The position numbers were made by a program, and so were the translations under genes. A stretch of DNA of 64,000 bases. Source: Astropecten irregularis (Eukaryota > Echinodermata > Asteroidea > Paxillosida > Astropectinidae). The notes beneath the pieces are model-generated. The model made no database searches. It was not told the origin of the DNA and saw only the letters and a list, made by a program, of their open reading frames with translations. The stretch is from NCBI GenBank assembly GCA_963971285.1, contig OZ020254.1, positions 7,936,001 through 8,000,000 of the forward strand, in the 5' to 3' direction. How positions within the stretch are numbered: position 1 is the first letter of the stretch; every line of letters begins with the position of its first letter. Positions 34,857 to 46,451 of this stretch are shown in pieces.

Positions 34857-36304
34857 ACTGGGTGAAGTCATCATTTACTATTTTGGAAAAAATAAGAAAT
34901 TATTACATGCAGATTGCCCTATAATCTCATTTGACGATTCGGTCAAAGCGAGGAGAAACAAAGCAAGAGGCATCATCAGTTGTATCATATTTTGTGAGAA
35001 GGAAACTTTGAAGCATATTTTGTTCACCAGTTGGAACCCAGTTGAAACTAATTAGGATAACACCTTCTCTTTCCCAGAAAAAGATCTTGAACAAGTCACG
35101 CAAAAACAAACAAGCTTTAAGTGACAAAACAGCCACAGATGCCCTCTTTATGCAATTATAATTCCGCCCAAATTTACAGCGAAGTGAGTGCGGTTTCCAA
35201 CGAGCACGTATCATCCAGGGACGTGACTACTGGGAAAGGCGGTTATTGCGAGCCTCTGAAAACAAACAAGCCGACAGTAAGGCATAACTCAATTCCGTCG
35301 AGTTCAATTCAGATATAACCAATGCACACGTCTAGTTTGGATAACCCACTTTCCACAACTAAGTTATATGAATTTGTCAAAATAATTTCAAATTCAGGCG
35401 TAATAAGCCAATAATGTGTGGGAATAAAGACCAATATATGTCTACTGGAAAATCTGTGAGGTGAAATTAAATACAGTCAGTAGGTTCTGCAAGCTGTTTT
35501 GCAAGTAAAATTCTCTTCTGAAGGACTTGAACTTGAAAAAGTGGGGCAAGGCTAAAATGTAATACTTTTAATCAAATTCACCAAACTTTAACTTTGCAAA
35601 TTTTAGGTGAGATTATATAAGAAACCACAGATATTTTTTTTTAATTTCACAATTTTTTTTTCAAAATTCCAAATTTTTACTGCAAACTGAACTATTAAAC
35701 GTCTGGAATCAGACACTAAATGAACCCATATCACTTGAAAAACATATAACCACTTCTCACCCTACTGGATTTTTCAGGTCAAACAAATCTTTGGACTTAA
35801 TAAATGTAAAGATATGTTAATGTTATCGTCAGTCAGACAGATTAGATTCATGTGCAATTTGAGCACAGCTATCAACATACATATCTTGAAATCCGAAGAA
35901 AACTTAAACATTTGAAGCCAAATTTCTAGGCCTTCTTGAGATGCACCTATCAAGTTCATCATTCAAAAACCGGAAACTTGGCATACAATGAAAATAGACT
36001 GATCCGCAGCTGAAATTATAAGGCTAACAGTTGCAGGTGCAAAACCTGCAACAGTGAAATCCATGAAAAAGATTGTCCAATATTTCATTTCTCAAATACA
36101 TGTATGAAAAAGTGAAAAATTCATTATGATCGGATGGTAGGTAAGATCTTGTCAACTGTCGACTGTGTCTGCAAGATGATAACGTCAGGGAGGAAGACTA
36201 CAGTCCACATAGTGCAATTATCTGGCAATTAGAAGTCTTGCTCTAAAAGATGCACGCTCTGATACTAGTACTTGGGACTTGAATGCCAATGAGGAGGAAT
36301 CATC
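34857..36304. other. Unannotated stretch
   Basis: AT-rich with poly-T at 35630-35665. No gene or repeat family recognised. Confidence 0.4.
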
Positions 36305-36430
36305 GTCTCCTGATGAGGACTAGAGCAGGCTAGTCGAAACATTGAGACCTTAATTGCGAGCAGTACGAACGATATATAGAAGTGCGAAAGTACGAACGAT
36401 TATTACATGGTGCAAACCGATCCACATAGG
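36305..36430 (+). mobile_element. Hammerhead-bearing short retroelement J, 5' portion
   Basis: Best hammerhead core in the window: GTCTC (36305-36309), CTGATGAG (36310-36317), stem II GACTAG/CTAGTC around loop AGCAGG, GAAA (36336-36339), then GAGAC (36344-36348) complementary to GTCTC. The J body follows: AGTGCGAAAGTACGAACGAT, TTACATGGTG, CCGATCCACAT. Known hammerheads of this kind occur in Penelope-like elements. Confidence 0.82.
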
Positions 36431-36727
36431 ATTAATCTAGCTCACCAAAATGAATCAATGTAGATATCCTTCCTACCAAACTAAAACAAGCTTGCCATGG
36501 TCAACTTGTGAAATTCCGAACCAAACACAAGGACCAATCCCCTAAATTCAATCACACGGAATACACATATTGGCATTGATAAGATTATCAGGCTGAAGAC
36601 TTGCCTAACACGATGGTAGGTATTCCGCGCGGCCCTTGATCACATATGGCACAAAATTATACAGATCCATTCCACATTAAAGACACTGAAGGTTTCATTG
36701 GAGGTTCAAAGCAAAACAGCAACTCAC

Positions 36728-36755
36728 CTTTGTGGAACATGGTCAGCATCTTCAT
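36728..36755 (-). CDS. Possible alternative first coding exon, unknown product
   Basis: Minus strand: ATG at 36755, nine codons (MKMLTMFHK) plus one base, then CAAAG|GTGAGTTG, a strong donor at 36727. The same frame is open upstream to a TAG at 36857, and that stretch reads as a hydrophobic, Cys-rich segment (LKICALEILLCS), so it could alternatively be the 3' part of an internal exon. It ends in phase 1, like 43003-43123, so both could splice to one shared downstream exon. No acceptor upstream is convincing. No domain recognised. Confidence 0.25.
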
Positions 36756-36854
36756 GGAGCACAATAAGATTTCCAAAGCACAGATTTTCAGGTAGGCAGT
36801 GTAAAAAGAAGCCTCATGCATACACAGGATACAGCGATACTCCGTAACCGAGCA

Positions 36855-37654
36855 CTACACACACTGAGTCTTCTAGAGCATCTGAGCCTACACTTGCTAA
36901 GACCCCCGCTACCTTTCTTAATACAGATCTATGAATTCATTAACTTATCCAATTAAGGATTCAGAGCCATGAAAACCCAGTAATGAGATCATTAAGGTAA
37001 TGTGCAAACGACAGTTGCCGACTGCGACTCTCGTTTTTTGCCCGAACCAAATTTCACGGGAGCTTCTGTGAATTCTAATGAATGGTAACGAGGCGCTGAC
37101 AAAAAAGGAGAGAAAAGCAACAAAACTGGATACACCAATAAGATGCCTGACCAAAAATGTTTGGCGACACCCTTTCCATTTAGGGTAAAGACCCCAAGGA
37201 ACGAGCCAATATGACTCTCAGGTGAGCCGTTACTTGGCGCACAGGAAGAAAATCACATTCACGCTTGCACGACGGGGTTAAATTACCCAATACCCGACTG
37301 CTGGACGACGAAAAGACTACAACATGCCATCACATCGTTTCCCAAAAAGCCTTCTCTGATTACAGTCTTGGGTGACATCATCACGGCATCGATATTCGCT
37401 ATCACTGATGGTGTTCAAGTTCCATCCAATCCCCATCTGCTAAGAATTCAAGATGCTTGTACGCGAAAGAAAGAAAAAAAAAACGCATCCAAATAGACAT
37501 CAATACCAATGATACGATTAGTGTCGGAAAATTACGCAAAAAGTCCTGATATTGATCCATTGGCTTGAACCATTGGCACGGCAGGTGGGATTACCGCAGA
37601 AAGTACAATGTCAGCACCTTTAATAGCCAATCAGGTACCCTTGCATATAGGGCC
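36855..37654. other. Unannotated stretch
   Basis: A 69-codon minus frame at 36945-37154 has no support. No repeat family matched. Confidence 0.35.
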
Positions 37655-37764
37655 TGTTTGTTACGCACACGAGATTCGTGATCCTGCTGATCCAGATCCC
37701 ATTTTAGCGAATCCTGCATGGGACGTGGATCTGCAGATGACGGATCTCGTGCGCGAAACAAACA
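37655..37764. mobile_element. MITE family O, copy 2
   Basis: Inverted ends TGTTTGTTACGCACACGAGA and ATCTCGTGCGCGAAACAAACA-like. The centre holds CCTGCATGGGACGTGGATC, matching copy 1 at 19734. Confidence 0.85.
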
Positions 37765-38128
37765 GCATGGAATAAAAAGCAAAATGCCACGATTTTCACT
37801 GACGAAGATCCCACAGGTGGAGTATGGGCTTATCATCATTAGGTAGGATCCCAATGGCCATCAGCTGAATCATGGACTCCAAACAAATAAATACGAAGCC
37901 CTCGTTTCATAGTTGGATAACTGGTGATGCATGTGGAGCAATGTGAGTATGTTAGTTTGGGTATTTGGAGGTCTCTCGTGCAATCCCTATACTTCATTCA
38001 GTCAAATTCTCTTCCCTCGAGTCACACTGGAAGTCATTTCCGCCAGATCAAGCAGTTAGCTTGAGGTAACTCAAGGTAGCCATCAATCCAATACAATCAC
38101 ACATTTTAGGTCCTAAGCTAGACCTGTG

Positions 38129-38555
38129 CTGGATTTCACCAAGCACTGAGATTTATCTTATAAAGATGAGTTGTCAGTATTAAATTAACCGAAGATGAGA
38201 CCTTAAGGAGACTTTCCCATAGGGTCCCGCACAAACTTTACTTACCTATTTTTTAACATCCTCCAAACCAATGAACTTAAAATTGACATATGTTCATATT
38301 CAGAGCATTCTCTGTCTTCTTTAAAAAATATGTCTTTAAAAGATAGCTGGTACCTTAGGGTGACATCGCAAAGTCTCCCTAAGTCCGGATATCTCCCTTA
38401 TGTCCACTTTTAGATGCTAACGTGTCTCCATAATATGGTATCCCATTTATAATTATTACCATAATTATTGCAGTGTTATTATTTTGTTTGGAGATTATGA
38501 TTGATTCACATTTACAATGTAAGATCAGTCTTAGTGTTTTGTGAAATCGACCCCT
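38129..38555. mobile_element. F-like element with a D element inserted
   Basis: The outer ends GGATTTCACCAAGCACTGAG and TAGTGTTTTGTGAAATCGACC are inverted copies of each other and resemble F termini. D (38197-38446) occupies the middle. Confidence 0.72.
38197..38446 (-). mobile_element. MITE-like family D, copy 2, nested
   Basis: Reverse complement of 10739-10988 over its full length (GAGACCTTAAGGAGACTTTC at one end, ATATGGTATCCCAT at the other). This copy has no flanking 75-bp repeats. Confidence 0.85.
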
Positions 38556-38656
38556 GATAGACAGGTTCTACTATCTGGACTCTTGCAATGAATACATTAT
38601 AAAGGACTGTTGAATTCTGTGGGGTCAGGTTTTGTTCATTTTTTGTTTCACCAAAC

Positions 38657-38834
38657 AATAGGGCTCCGCGCTCTAGCTATTTATAGAATAAACCCTTTAT
38701 ATCGACAGCTATAGTTACCCGGATGTTCAGACAAATATCACAACGTTTATGTGTAAGTTAATTGGGAAACGTGCGACTTGTTTGTCTGAATTAACTTCTG
38801 AATATTATGTGACGTCACGAGCGCCGAGCCCTAT
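38657..38834. mobile_element. MITE family P, copy 2
   Basis: AATAGGGCTCCGCGCTCTAG and, inverted, ACGAGCGCCGAGCCCTAT. It includes TGACGTCA just inside the right end and the GTTCAGACAAA/TTTGTCTGAA internal palindrome. Confidence 0.92.
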
Positions 38835-39082
38835 GAGGTCGGCGGTTGATATCAATTTTCTTGGCCTCAGTCCTGTTAACTGAGGGCGCAACACAGTGGA
38901 CGGCCCCCAAAACGGAAAAGCAAAAGACGAGGAAAAGTACTCAGAGGAAATGTGAAACGGATTAAATTTCATTTCATACTGTCAACATAAACTAGATTGG
39001 CACTGCAGTACAGACCTACATGGCTGAGCATGCAATGATGCTTGGGAATACTAGATATAGGGAGTGTGTAGGTGAGGACAGG

Positions 39083-39456
39083 AATAAAGGGCTTGTTTTA
39101 TCATATTTTGGGTTTTATCAAAGAAATACAGATTCATGGGCACAAATATCAAGACAGATACAGCAACAGTCATCTGTGAAAATTTCAGTCTCATACGGTG
39201 CTCATTTTTTTAGAAAACAGTAAAAAACAGCCACAGTATTTCTTATAAAGTCTTTTCTCTTTTATTTTTGATCTTTTAAAAGACCAAAAAGATTTGTGGT
39301 TGTTGTTTTACTAATTTCTGGATAAATACGCCATTTCAGGCAAAAAAAATTTAACGGTAGGTTTCTACTAGCATCATCTTCATACCCTTAAAGTTATACG
39401 TAAATCTGTGAACATTTCTGTTTTGGTCTGTTACCAAAGTATGATACTACCTTTAA
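39083..39456. mobile_element. MITE family A, inverted copy
   Basis: Weak left end (TAAAGGGCTTGTTTTATCAT), then AAATACAGATTCATGGGC, ATCTTTTAAAAGACC and CTGGATAAATACGCCATTTC, with an intact right end AAAGTATGATACTACCTTTAA-like. Confidence 0.9.
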
Positions 39457-39925
39457 TATATACTACAACTTGCAACATGTGAACAGAGAAATGTGGACAA
39501 TCAGTACAACCAGTCAGGTGAAGAAACCTATGACTTGTTCATATGTTCAGCTGAATGACATGTGGGTACCTTCATTTGGTTTACCTTGTGGGAATATGCG
39601 TCAAGGTTGAAATGCTGTATATACCACAAATTCAAAGCCGGCACACATATAATGTGCAGAGCTGCCAGCTTATAATGGTAGACAGTTTTCAGCTCAAATC
39701 AGGCGTGAAATAAGTCACAATGGCCTGGCATGCTGCAATTTCAAAGCTGTCTGTACACAAGGATTCAACATTGACATTCACTGCTGGGGTAAAAATCACG
39801 ATATATGGACGTACAACCTCACACTCCAAGCCATTGCCATGCAATGACTACTCACATTAGGTCTATCTCTGTATAAAGGAGAAATTTATACCCAAATTCA
39901 TAGATTTGTTAGCCATACAGAAACG

Positions 39926-40147
39926 TAGGGCCTTTACGAAACCAGGCTTGATGGGCTAGGCTTGGGACTTATTTCACTACTGCCTTTTGAGGCCCACAAC
40001 ATGAAGGGATTGGGCCACGTGACGAAACCGAAGACAGGCTCCAGCTTCACTTTGTATCTCAAACCCTTATTTTCATTAAGGACTTAAAATGGCGGTAGCA
40101 TAATAAATCCCAAGCTAACCCCAAGCCTCATTTCGTAAAGGCCCTAT
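39926..40147. mobile_element. MITE family N, copy 1
   Basis: Ends TAGGGCCTTTACGAAACCAG and, inverted, CATTTCGTAAAGGCCCTAT. The subterminal GGCTTGGG and CCCAAGC are complementary. Related to 45486, 49325 and 52268. Confidence 0.85.
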
Positions 40148-40424
40148 ACTATAAGATCCATCAAGGAACTATCAAGGGATACTTGGTTTTCAATACAAAC
40201 TCATCAAGGCAAAATCTGTCCCATTCCAAATGAGTTCTTTGGCTATCCACTGGACTGTTGAGCAGGTGGCTGACTATAGACTTTAAGCACATGTTGTCAT
40301 ATTAGTGAGGCGCCAACAGATTAAGATCAAATGAAGGAAGCTCAGTATAGCCTACGTTGTGTGACATGAGAACCATATCACATGTACCTCCAAGATGATG
40401 GAGAGAAATAACAGTGATGCATAT

Positions 40425-40725
40425 GGTCAGGTTGGCGCAGCGGTTCTTTCCTCGCCTTTCACCTCTAGGGTACAGAGTTCAAATCCGGCTCGGTCCACAA
40501 AGTGTATTTGGTTTTCAGTCCCTACCTGATTCCGTGTTTTTTACCCAGAATATTACTCTGGGGTTTTCCACCCACCTCTAAAACTGTACCAATCTTCTCA
40601 TCATCTTTCCATAACAGGTTTCATCAGGCTTTCGAGCTACAGTGCCTAGGACACTTTTGAGGAATCCTTGGTGTCATTACCAGAAACAAATAATAATTTA
40701 ATAATGATAATGATAATAATCTGTA
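40425..40725 (+). mobile_element. tRNA-derived SINE (V) with AAT-type tail
   Basis: Head: GGTTGGCGCAGCGGTT (A box) and GAGTTCAAATCC (B box). The body includes GGGGTTTTCCACCCACCTC. The tail from 40688 is repeated AATAATGATAAT. This is the usual layout of a tRNA SINE mobilised by a LINE. Confidence 0.8.
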
Positions 40726-42165
40726 GTAGATGATATTATGACTAGAGGAAGTGAAAACTTGTGCATGAAACTGGTTTGTGGTACCACGGTGCCAATATCA
40801 ATCTCTAGAGGGGATATATATATCGTTCGCTCGCACAAAATGCGGAGATCAACTCATAATTTCCCTCGTATTTTGATTGCACGATGGTTATCAAAATATT
40901 GCAGGTGCCACATCAAAAGGCAATTTCCTATAAACCATTTAATGATTGCTTGGAGCACAGCCATCAGAACTTTTGGGCAGGGCCACCTCTGGATCTAATT
41001 GTGAGAAGCCCTGTGCTATCTCCTTCAAAGATTCCCACACGATGTTTACCACAAACACACACAAAATTCTAGATCTATTTTCACCTGTCAAATTAAGCCT
41101 CAATTTAATAAAATGTGAAAAATCAACAGACTCAAAGCAGTCATTCGTTCAGTGGCCTTTTTTGTACAGCTTCGATGCACTCGCAAAGTACAAGAGGGTT
41201 TGGCTTCTTAACAAAATGTTGAGTCAACAGCCCCAAAGAACATATAATGAATAAAAAGTTCATATATCTCTTTGGTGTTTGTTGTTGTTATTGTTTTAAT
41301 GTGATATCATAAACATTTTAATGCCATGCAGTAAAATTCTGCTATACAGAATCGGTTCCTTGTGGTTCATCACTGTCTTTTGCAATAAACTGCATTGCAC
41401 ATTTCATGCACGTACGGTGAGAGATTGATAATAAAAAAGAAAAGAAAAGTGAAACAACTCCCAAAGGATTCTGGATATACGTGTACATGCGAATAATGCG
41501 TAATGCGGCAACTTTGGGCAATGATCAGGGGACTGTTTCTTGTCAGAATGCGGTTACGTTGCGTGTGGGCAAGGGAGCACTTATGATTGATTTATCCGAT
41601 TAGAAACGGCCTGTTATTAGCTTAAATAGCTGCTGACATCTTATATCATTATCCTATAGATATCTCTGGGCACATATACATGCAGGGGTGTCGGGTAATG
41701 TGCTGAATGTGTTATGAATGCACGATGGCATTCTCCAGGCAAAGTTGATTAGCCGCGATGTAATTATTCGGACTGGCTAGGTTATAATCTGCAGGCTACA
41801 GCTTTAATCATGAAATATTACATTCCACTGCATCCAAGGGATGAGCATAGACATTTGCTACAAACAAACAAACATCTGGACAAACAAATAAACAAAATGG
41901 TCAGGAAATATATGTGTATGCCCCCCCCCACAAAAAAAAATGATAATAATAATAATAAAATTCCTAAATTCAGGGTTGCCATGTGAAAAACATTGATGAT
42001 GACCCACAATACAAAGTTACAAACCTGGGTAAATTGGTCAATTTTCCTACCATGATTTTTACCATAAATATCAATCTTTTTAATTTTAACTCAAGTAATG
42101 TTTAATTTGCAGTTTATGGAGCATGCAGCCCTATATAGGATTATAAATAGGCCTACAGGCTCTGT
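40726..42165. other. Unannotated stretch with PBX-HOX-like block
   Basis: No supported gene; overlapping open frames at 40738-41254 are not recognisable. 41540-41815 is high-complexity with overlapping TGATTGAT and TGATTTAT (41584-41595), TGACATC, GATTAGCCG and TAATTATTC. This composition suits a homeodomain-bound enhancer but is only suggestive. Confidence 0.35.
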
Positions 42166-42305
42166 GGTAGATTTCACCAAACTCACGTAACTAATTACTA
42201 TTGATCGTAGGACTTATGATACATTGAACCCATACATAGGATAAGATGGGTTATCCTTCATAACTCGAGTTATGATCAATCGTAGGGCTTCGTGAAAACG
42301 ACCCC
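42166..42305. mobile_element. MITE family F, copy 3
   Basis: AGATTTCACCAAACTCACGT at the left, CGTGAAAACGACCCC at the right. GGGTTATCCTTCATAACTCG and ATCAATCGTAGGGCTT are shared with the other F copies. Confidence 0.88.
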
Positions 42306-42722
42306 ATATGCCCTAATTTAAGGGTATTCTATAAGAGGTCCTGGAAGCAAGGTTAAAGAAGAAAAAACAACAGCGGGCACAAAACAAGCACCCAGCTGGA
42401 GGAAGCAAAAATGGAGGGGCCTTCCTCTGATGGATTTCATGCAATCAGGAATAATGTCCAAGCAAGCATACTGACGGGATTATGAATAATTGTCAGGCCA
42501 CACCGTCAGCTCCCAAAGGCAATAGATTCGTCTTTAGATTGGTGTGAACGTGGACCTCATTCACGTCGACCATAAATGCCAGAACTTCGTACTGAATATC
42601 AAAACCCGTAGTTTGTGCATCCTTGACTCACTCAGACAATGTTGGTGAAGACTTGACGCAAGCGCAAAGACTCGGCATGACGCAATCATGTATCAGTCGA
42701 TGTAGTAAACGTGAAAATACAA

Positions 42723-42967
42723 CTCTCTAAATGCAAAATAGTGAAAAAAAAACCCACTCGTTTAGAATCGAGTTGTCCTTCATATGGCTTTTGAAAAAGA
42801 GTGGTGGATATTTCACTCTTTTGGAGTGGTTTTCACTCTGTGCCAGAGTGAAAAATCACTCAAAACGATGCAAACTTCACTCTAAAAGAGTGGAAGACAA
42901 CTCCAAAAAGAGTTGTCCTTCACATGATTCTTCAAAGAGTGGCTTTTCACTCTTTTGCATTTTGAGA
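42723..42967. mobile_element. Foldback element family X
   Basis: CTCTAAATGCAAAATAGTG at the left pairs with CACTCTTTTGCATTTTGAGAG at the right. The interior is made of repeated and inverted TTCACTCTTTTGGAGTGG words, and GAGTTGTCCTTCA occurs twice. It ends 36 bp from the splice donor of the exon at 43003. Confidence 0.85.
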
Positions 42968-43002
42968 GTAAAGCTCCCTATTCTTATCAAAGAGAAACTC
43001 AC

Positions 43003-43123
43003 CTGTGAAAGCTTTATTGGACATGCGGCCCAGAAATGCAGCGACAGTACTGCGAAACGATCTCTTAGGTGAATTCCTACGAGACGATGAAGTCTGCAGT
43101 GATGAACCAACAATTCCCTGCAT
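43003..43123 (-). CDS. Candidate first coding exon, unknown product
   Basis: Minus strand: an in-frame TAA upstream (43147-43145), then GTCGCCATCATGC with A at -3, 40 codons plus one base, and the donor ACAG|GTGAGT at 43002. The peptide starts MQGIVGSSLQ and ends GRMSNKAFT. It is rich in Ser, Arg and Lys and holds RRNSPKRS, which fits an RRxS-type phosphorylation site. That composition is typical of a regulatory N-terminal tail. The phase-1 ending matches 36728-36755. The upstream 300 bp (to about 43440) would be 5' UTR or promoter; it includes two short upstream ATG frames. Continuing past the donor, the frame closes within 20 codons. I could not identify a family, and no downstream exon was confirmed. 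Confidence 0.42.
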
Positions 43124-44600
43124 GATGGCGACTTTCAGGCTTCCGGCTTAATAGTATTGCCCAAGTTTCAGCCCACAAACTCTTCTTGTTTGACATACAA
43201 CGCAGACACGATTCAAACTCCTACCAACTTGCTACCACTGAAATTCACAAATGTGAATCTCTGGAGAAAAACAAATCGACGTCAGTGCATACTGGATGCC
43301 TCAGCGCTCACAAAAACTCAACCTTTTCAGACCAGCAGAAAGTCCAACCCGCCTACGGTTCCAACTGAACGGTTCCTGACGTCTTTCACCGATGACTGCA
43401 ACCCTATCAAAGTTCAGTGAGTTATACACCACCATTAAGCTGGAACTAAAACTTTACAACATGTACACACGTAGCTGGATGACTTCATAGGCACTCTGCC
43501 TCTCGCATACACACTCACAGTACACTCCAAGATTAGTCTAAATCACTGTATAGCATCAGACATATCAGTCTATGGATACTGCACAATATTAGCAAACCAA
43601 GTTAACCATCCAAAAGAGGTCCATGTATTCACTAGTGGATTCCCTTTAATAATTCAAGGTCATCTTTGGAATGCCCATCTAACAATGCACGCCAATTGTT
43701 CAAGTTTTGTATCGAAAAAAAACAAAACATAATGCACTTTTGTAACCAATTCAAAGCAGGTCCCTTTTCCCCCCTGATCTGTACAATGACTGTCTGAACC
43801 CCTGCATGAAAACAGAACACACAACCATGCATAATAGTCAGCAATATAATCCCAAAGTCTTTCAGAGCTTTAACTTTATATCCAAAACAGTATATTTCAT
43901 CAACATGATGCCCCCGTGAACCTTAAAAGGTCCGATTCCCAATGCAAATTTTGATGCAATGATGAATGTAGGTCATACACTGAACTCGCACGCGCAAAGA
44001 GATGGCGTATAAGGGGTACAATGTATACATTCTAGAAAAAGAAATGGTTTTGTAGGTAGCCTTGAAGTGCTGTGACTTCTCTTTTGTGTGACAGAATAGT
44101 CTTCTCCGAGCCAACAGATGTCTCTAAGATCCAAGATGTTTTGACTGGATTCCTACTGTCCACCTATGAAGCATCTATAGCAGTTTGCTTCATCATGACG
44201 TGATCATATTTATGATTGCTTTGTTATTGGCATTGAATTGCATTGAATGGGGACTATTGTCTGGAAGAATAGGTTCAATGAACTTTAATTTATTGTTTCC
44301 CCAATATGGGCTCATCCTGGTGAAACTAACCCATGATTTGTATTTGAATAGATGCTTCTTTTTTTAGCGCAGCAGAGTGCAATCTGTGCGCCACAAACAA
44401 AGAAAACTAACTAGGAATTTGGGCTATATAGTTTGGCGGTATTCAACCATTGTGTATCTGTATTGTTCATGCCAAGTTCCTTGCACACATGACCGGCCAG
44501 ATGAACTTTGTGAACCGCTGTGTAATATGATTCCTGACCGGTAAAAGAAAAAAAAGGTCTGAAGGGTTTAATGGAGCAGCTTTACTTTATGATTTCTACT
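43124..44600. other. Upstream of candidate exon; otherwise unannotated
   Basis: 43124-43440 is of balanced composition and could be 5' UTR or promoter of the minus-strand exon at 43003; no TATA box or initiator was assigned. The rest shows no gene or repeat family. Confidence 0.35.
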
Positions 44601-45020
44601 AGTACTGGGCAAAACTTGGTAATTCCATAACCGGTTACTGTTTACAAAAAGAAGAATCAGGTTAACGGTTAACCTATGTAATCACGTGCAACGTGTGAGA
44701 TTTATGGTGTACATGTCTTCTTCAATATGATTGTCACTTTCAGTATGCTTTTTATGATGTTATTCTTTAGATCAAGCTTTTAGATCATGTACAATGTTTC
44801 TTTGAGATCCAGAATGTGAAAAGTATGTTTCTACTTGGCAAAATGGACAAAATAACTGACTGAAATTCTACAGTTTACAATATTTGGGTTGTTGAGCATG
44901 AGCCAAAGGTTCATCACCTCTTCTTTTCCTTTCAGTTTCGATTAACGGTTAGGAGAAATTTATAACCGGATAATTAAATCTGGGTCGATTAACCTTTAAC
45001 CAGATAAAAATCCTAGCACT
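44601..45020. mobile_element. MITE family U, hAT-like ends
   Basis: Ends AGTACTGGGCAAAAC and, inverted, AAAAATCCTAGCACT. Subterminal AACCGGTTA, GGTTAACGGTTAACC and GATTAACGGTTAGG form inverted motifs. 420 bp, non-coding. The AGTRCTRGG end resembles hAT-type termini; no convincing 8-bp duplication was found. Confidence 0.75.
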
Positions 45021-45485
45021 TATTCCTACTGACAAAATATTTGGCAAGAAAATGATTCCCTATTTCTGTTTGGTTAATCCCCACAAGTAGTGTTCCAACT
45101 ATGACACAGGGAGTATACTACAAACGTAGGTTATCATAACGTAACTCTCGATCACATCCCTGGTATTTTTGCACCTTCTCCTTCAATACCACTCTACTAT
45201 GGCCAGCCACAGCTATGTCAATGAGATTGCACATTCCATATATCACTGCTGTCAATGTCAAGAATACATTAACGGTACATCTACATTATGTGACATAAAG
45301 TGTCTGGATGTTAATATCTGATCAACGTTTGCCCTGAAATCTTCAAAGCATGCAAAACATGAGTTTTGGACTTCTGACAGGGTGAGCACTAGTAAAAGGT
45401 GTCATCCCACGATGAAGTTATCGGTAAGCCTGGTCTATCCATGAATAGATCACACACACAAACAAAACAAAATCTCTTCAAGACA

Positions 45486-45719
45486 TAGGGCGTTTACGAA
45501 ACAAAGGCTCGGGCTACGTCTCGGGCTTTGGCTCCATTTCGTGAATCCATAATTTTGTAAATAACAGGTATGAAAATAGAGATTTTTGACTCAGTTCGGA
45601 AGTAGGTTAAAAAGGAAAACAGAGTTCCAGTTTCAATGAAAAACCATAACCTATATTTTCAGCATATGGATGTCAGAGCTGAAGCCTGAGCCTGAGCCTC
45701 TGTTTCGTAAACCCCCATA
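45486..45719. mobile_element. MITE family N, copy 2
   Basis: TAGGGCGTTTACGAAACAAA at the left and TGTTTCGTAAACCCCCATA at the right. Subterminal GGCTCGGGCT faces GCCTGAGCCTGAGCCTC. The interior AATGAAAAACCATAACCTAT is shared with 49325 (inverted) and 52268. Confidence 0.88.
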
Positions 45720-46144
45720 TAGTAACGTATCATAAATGCCACTTTAAAAAAGTACATTTTGCCAATGAACCAAGCAAACTGTTGTAGGAATCTTATTAGT
45801 ATTAAGAGCTGACATATATCTAATAAAAGCCCCTCACTCTAAAGATGCCTCAGGTATTTCTAGCCCAATATTTCTTCCCCTTCCACAAAAAAATCCCCAC
45901 TCTGAATATTGATCAGAGGGTAAACAGATAGGGTGACCGTTACTGGAGTGGTGTGCTAACAGTGAGGGGACTCATATCGTTCTAATTAACCTAGATGTTT
46001 GAGGAACACTCCTCTGAAGGCCCAACCACTTTCATGGGACGTAGGGCCAAACTTGAAGCAAGAGCAACAGGGAAGGTGGAACTTATCTCAATGCCAATAT
46101 AATAGGAATGGAGCTCTAGAGGTGCCATACGACTTCTTGAGATG

Positions 46145-46451
46145 GGGGCGTGCAGTAGGTAATGTGGCCCGGGTTTGATCCCGGCTTGGGTCATATGTGA
46201 GTAGAGTTGTGCATTGGTTCTCTCCTATGCTACAAGGGTTTTTCTCCTGGTTCTCCTTCCTCAAAAATCAAACACTTCGATCTCAGGCAGTGCTCCATGA
46301 TCGTGGTTGAATTATGCTGGCAGCCAACTCGATCACGTTGTAGCCACATCCTTCCCAATTCAGCACTGTACATATTGTAATTGCTGAGCACCTCTGGAAA
46401 ACGGTGTTTTATTGAGAGGTAACCCCAAGTTTAACAAGAAATAAATAAATT
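46145..46451 (+). mobile_element. tRNA-derived SINE (V), copy facing 46739
   Basis: CCCGGGTTTGATCCCGGCTT is B-box-like; the body is GAGTAGAGTTGTGCATTGGT, TCTCCTATGCTAC, CGATCTCAGGCAG and CTCGATCACGTTG. The tail is AAATAAATAAAT. The same body occurs inverted at 46739-47082. Confidence 0.82.
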
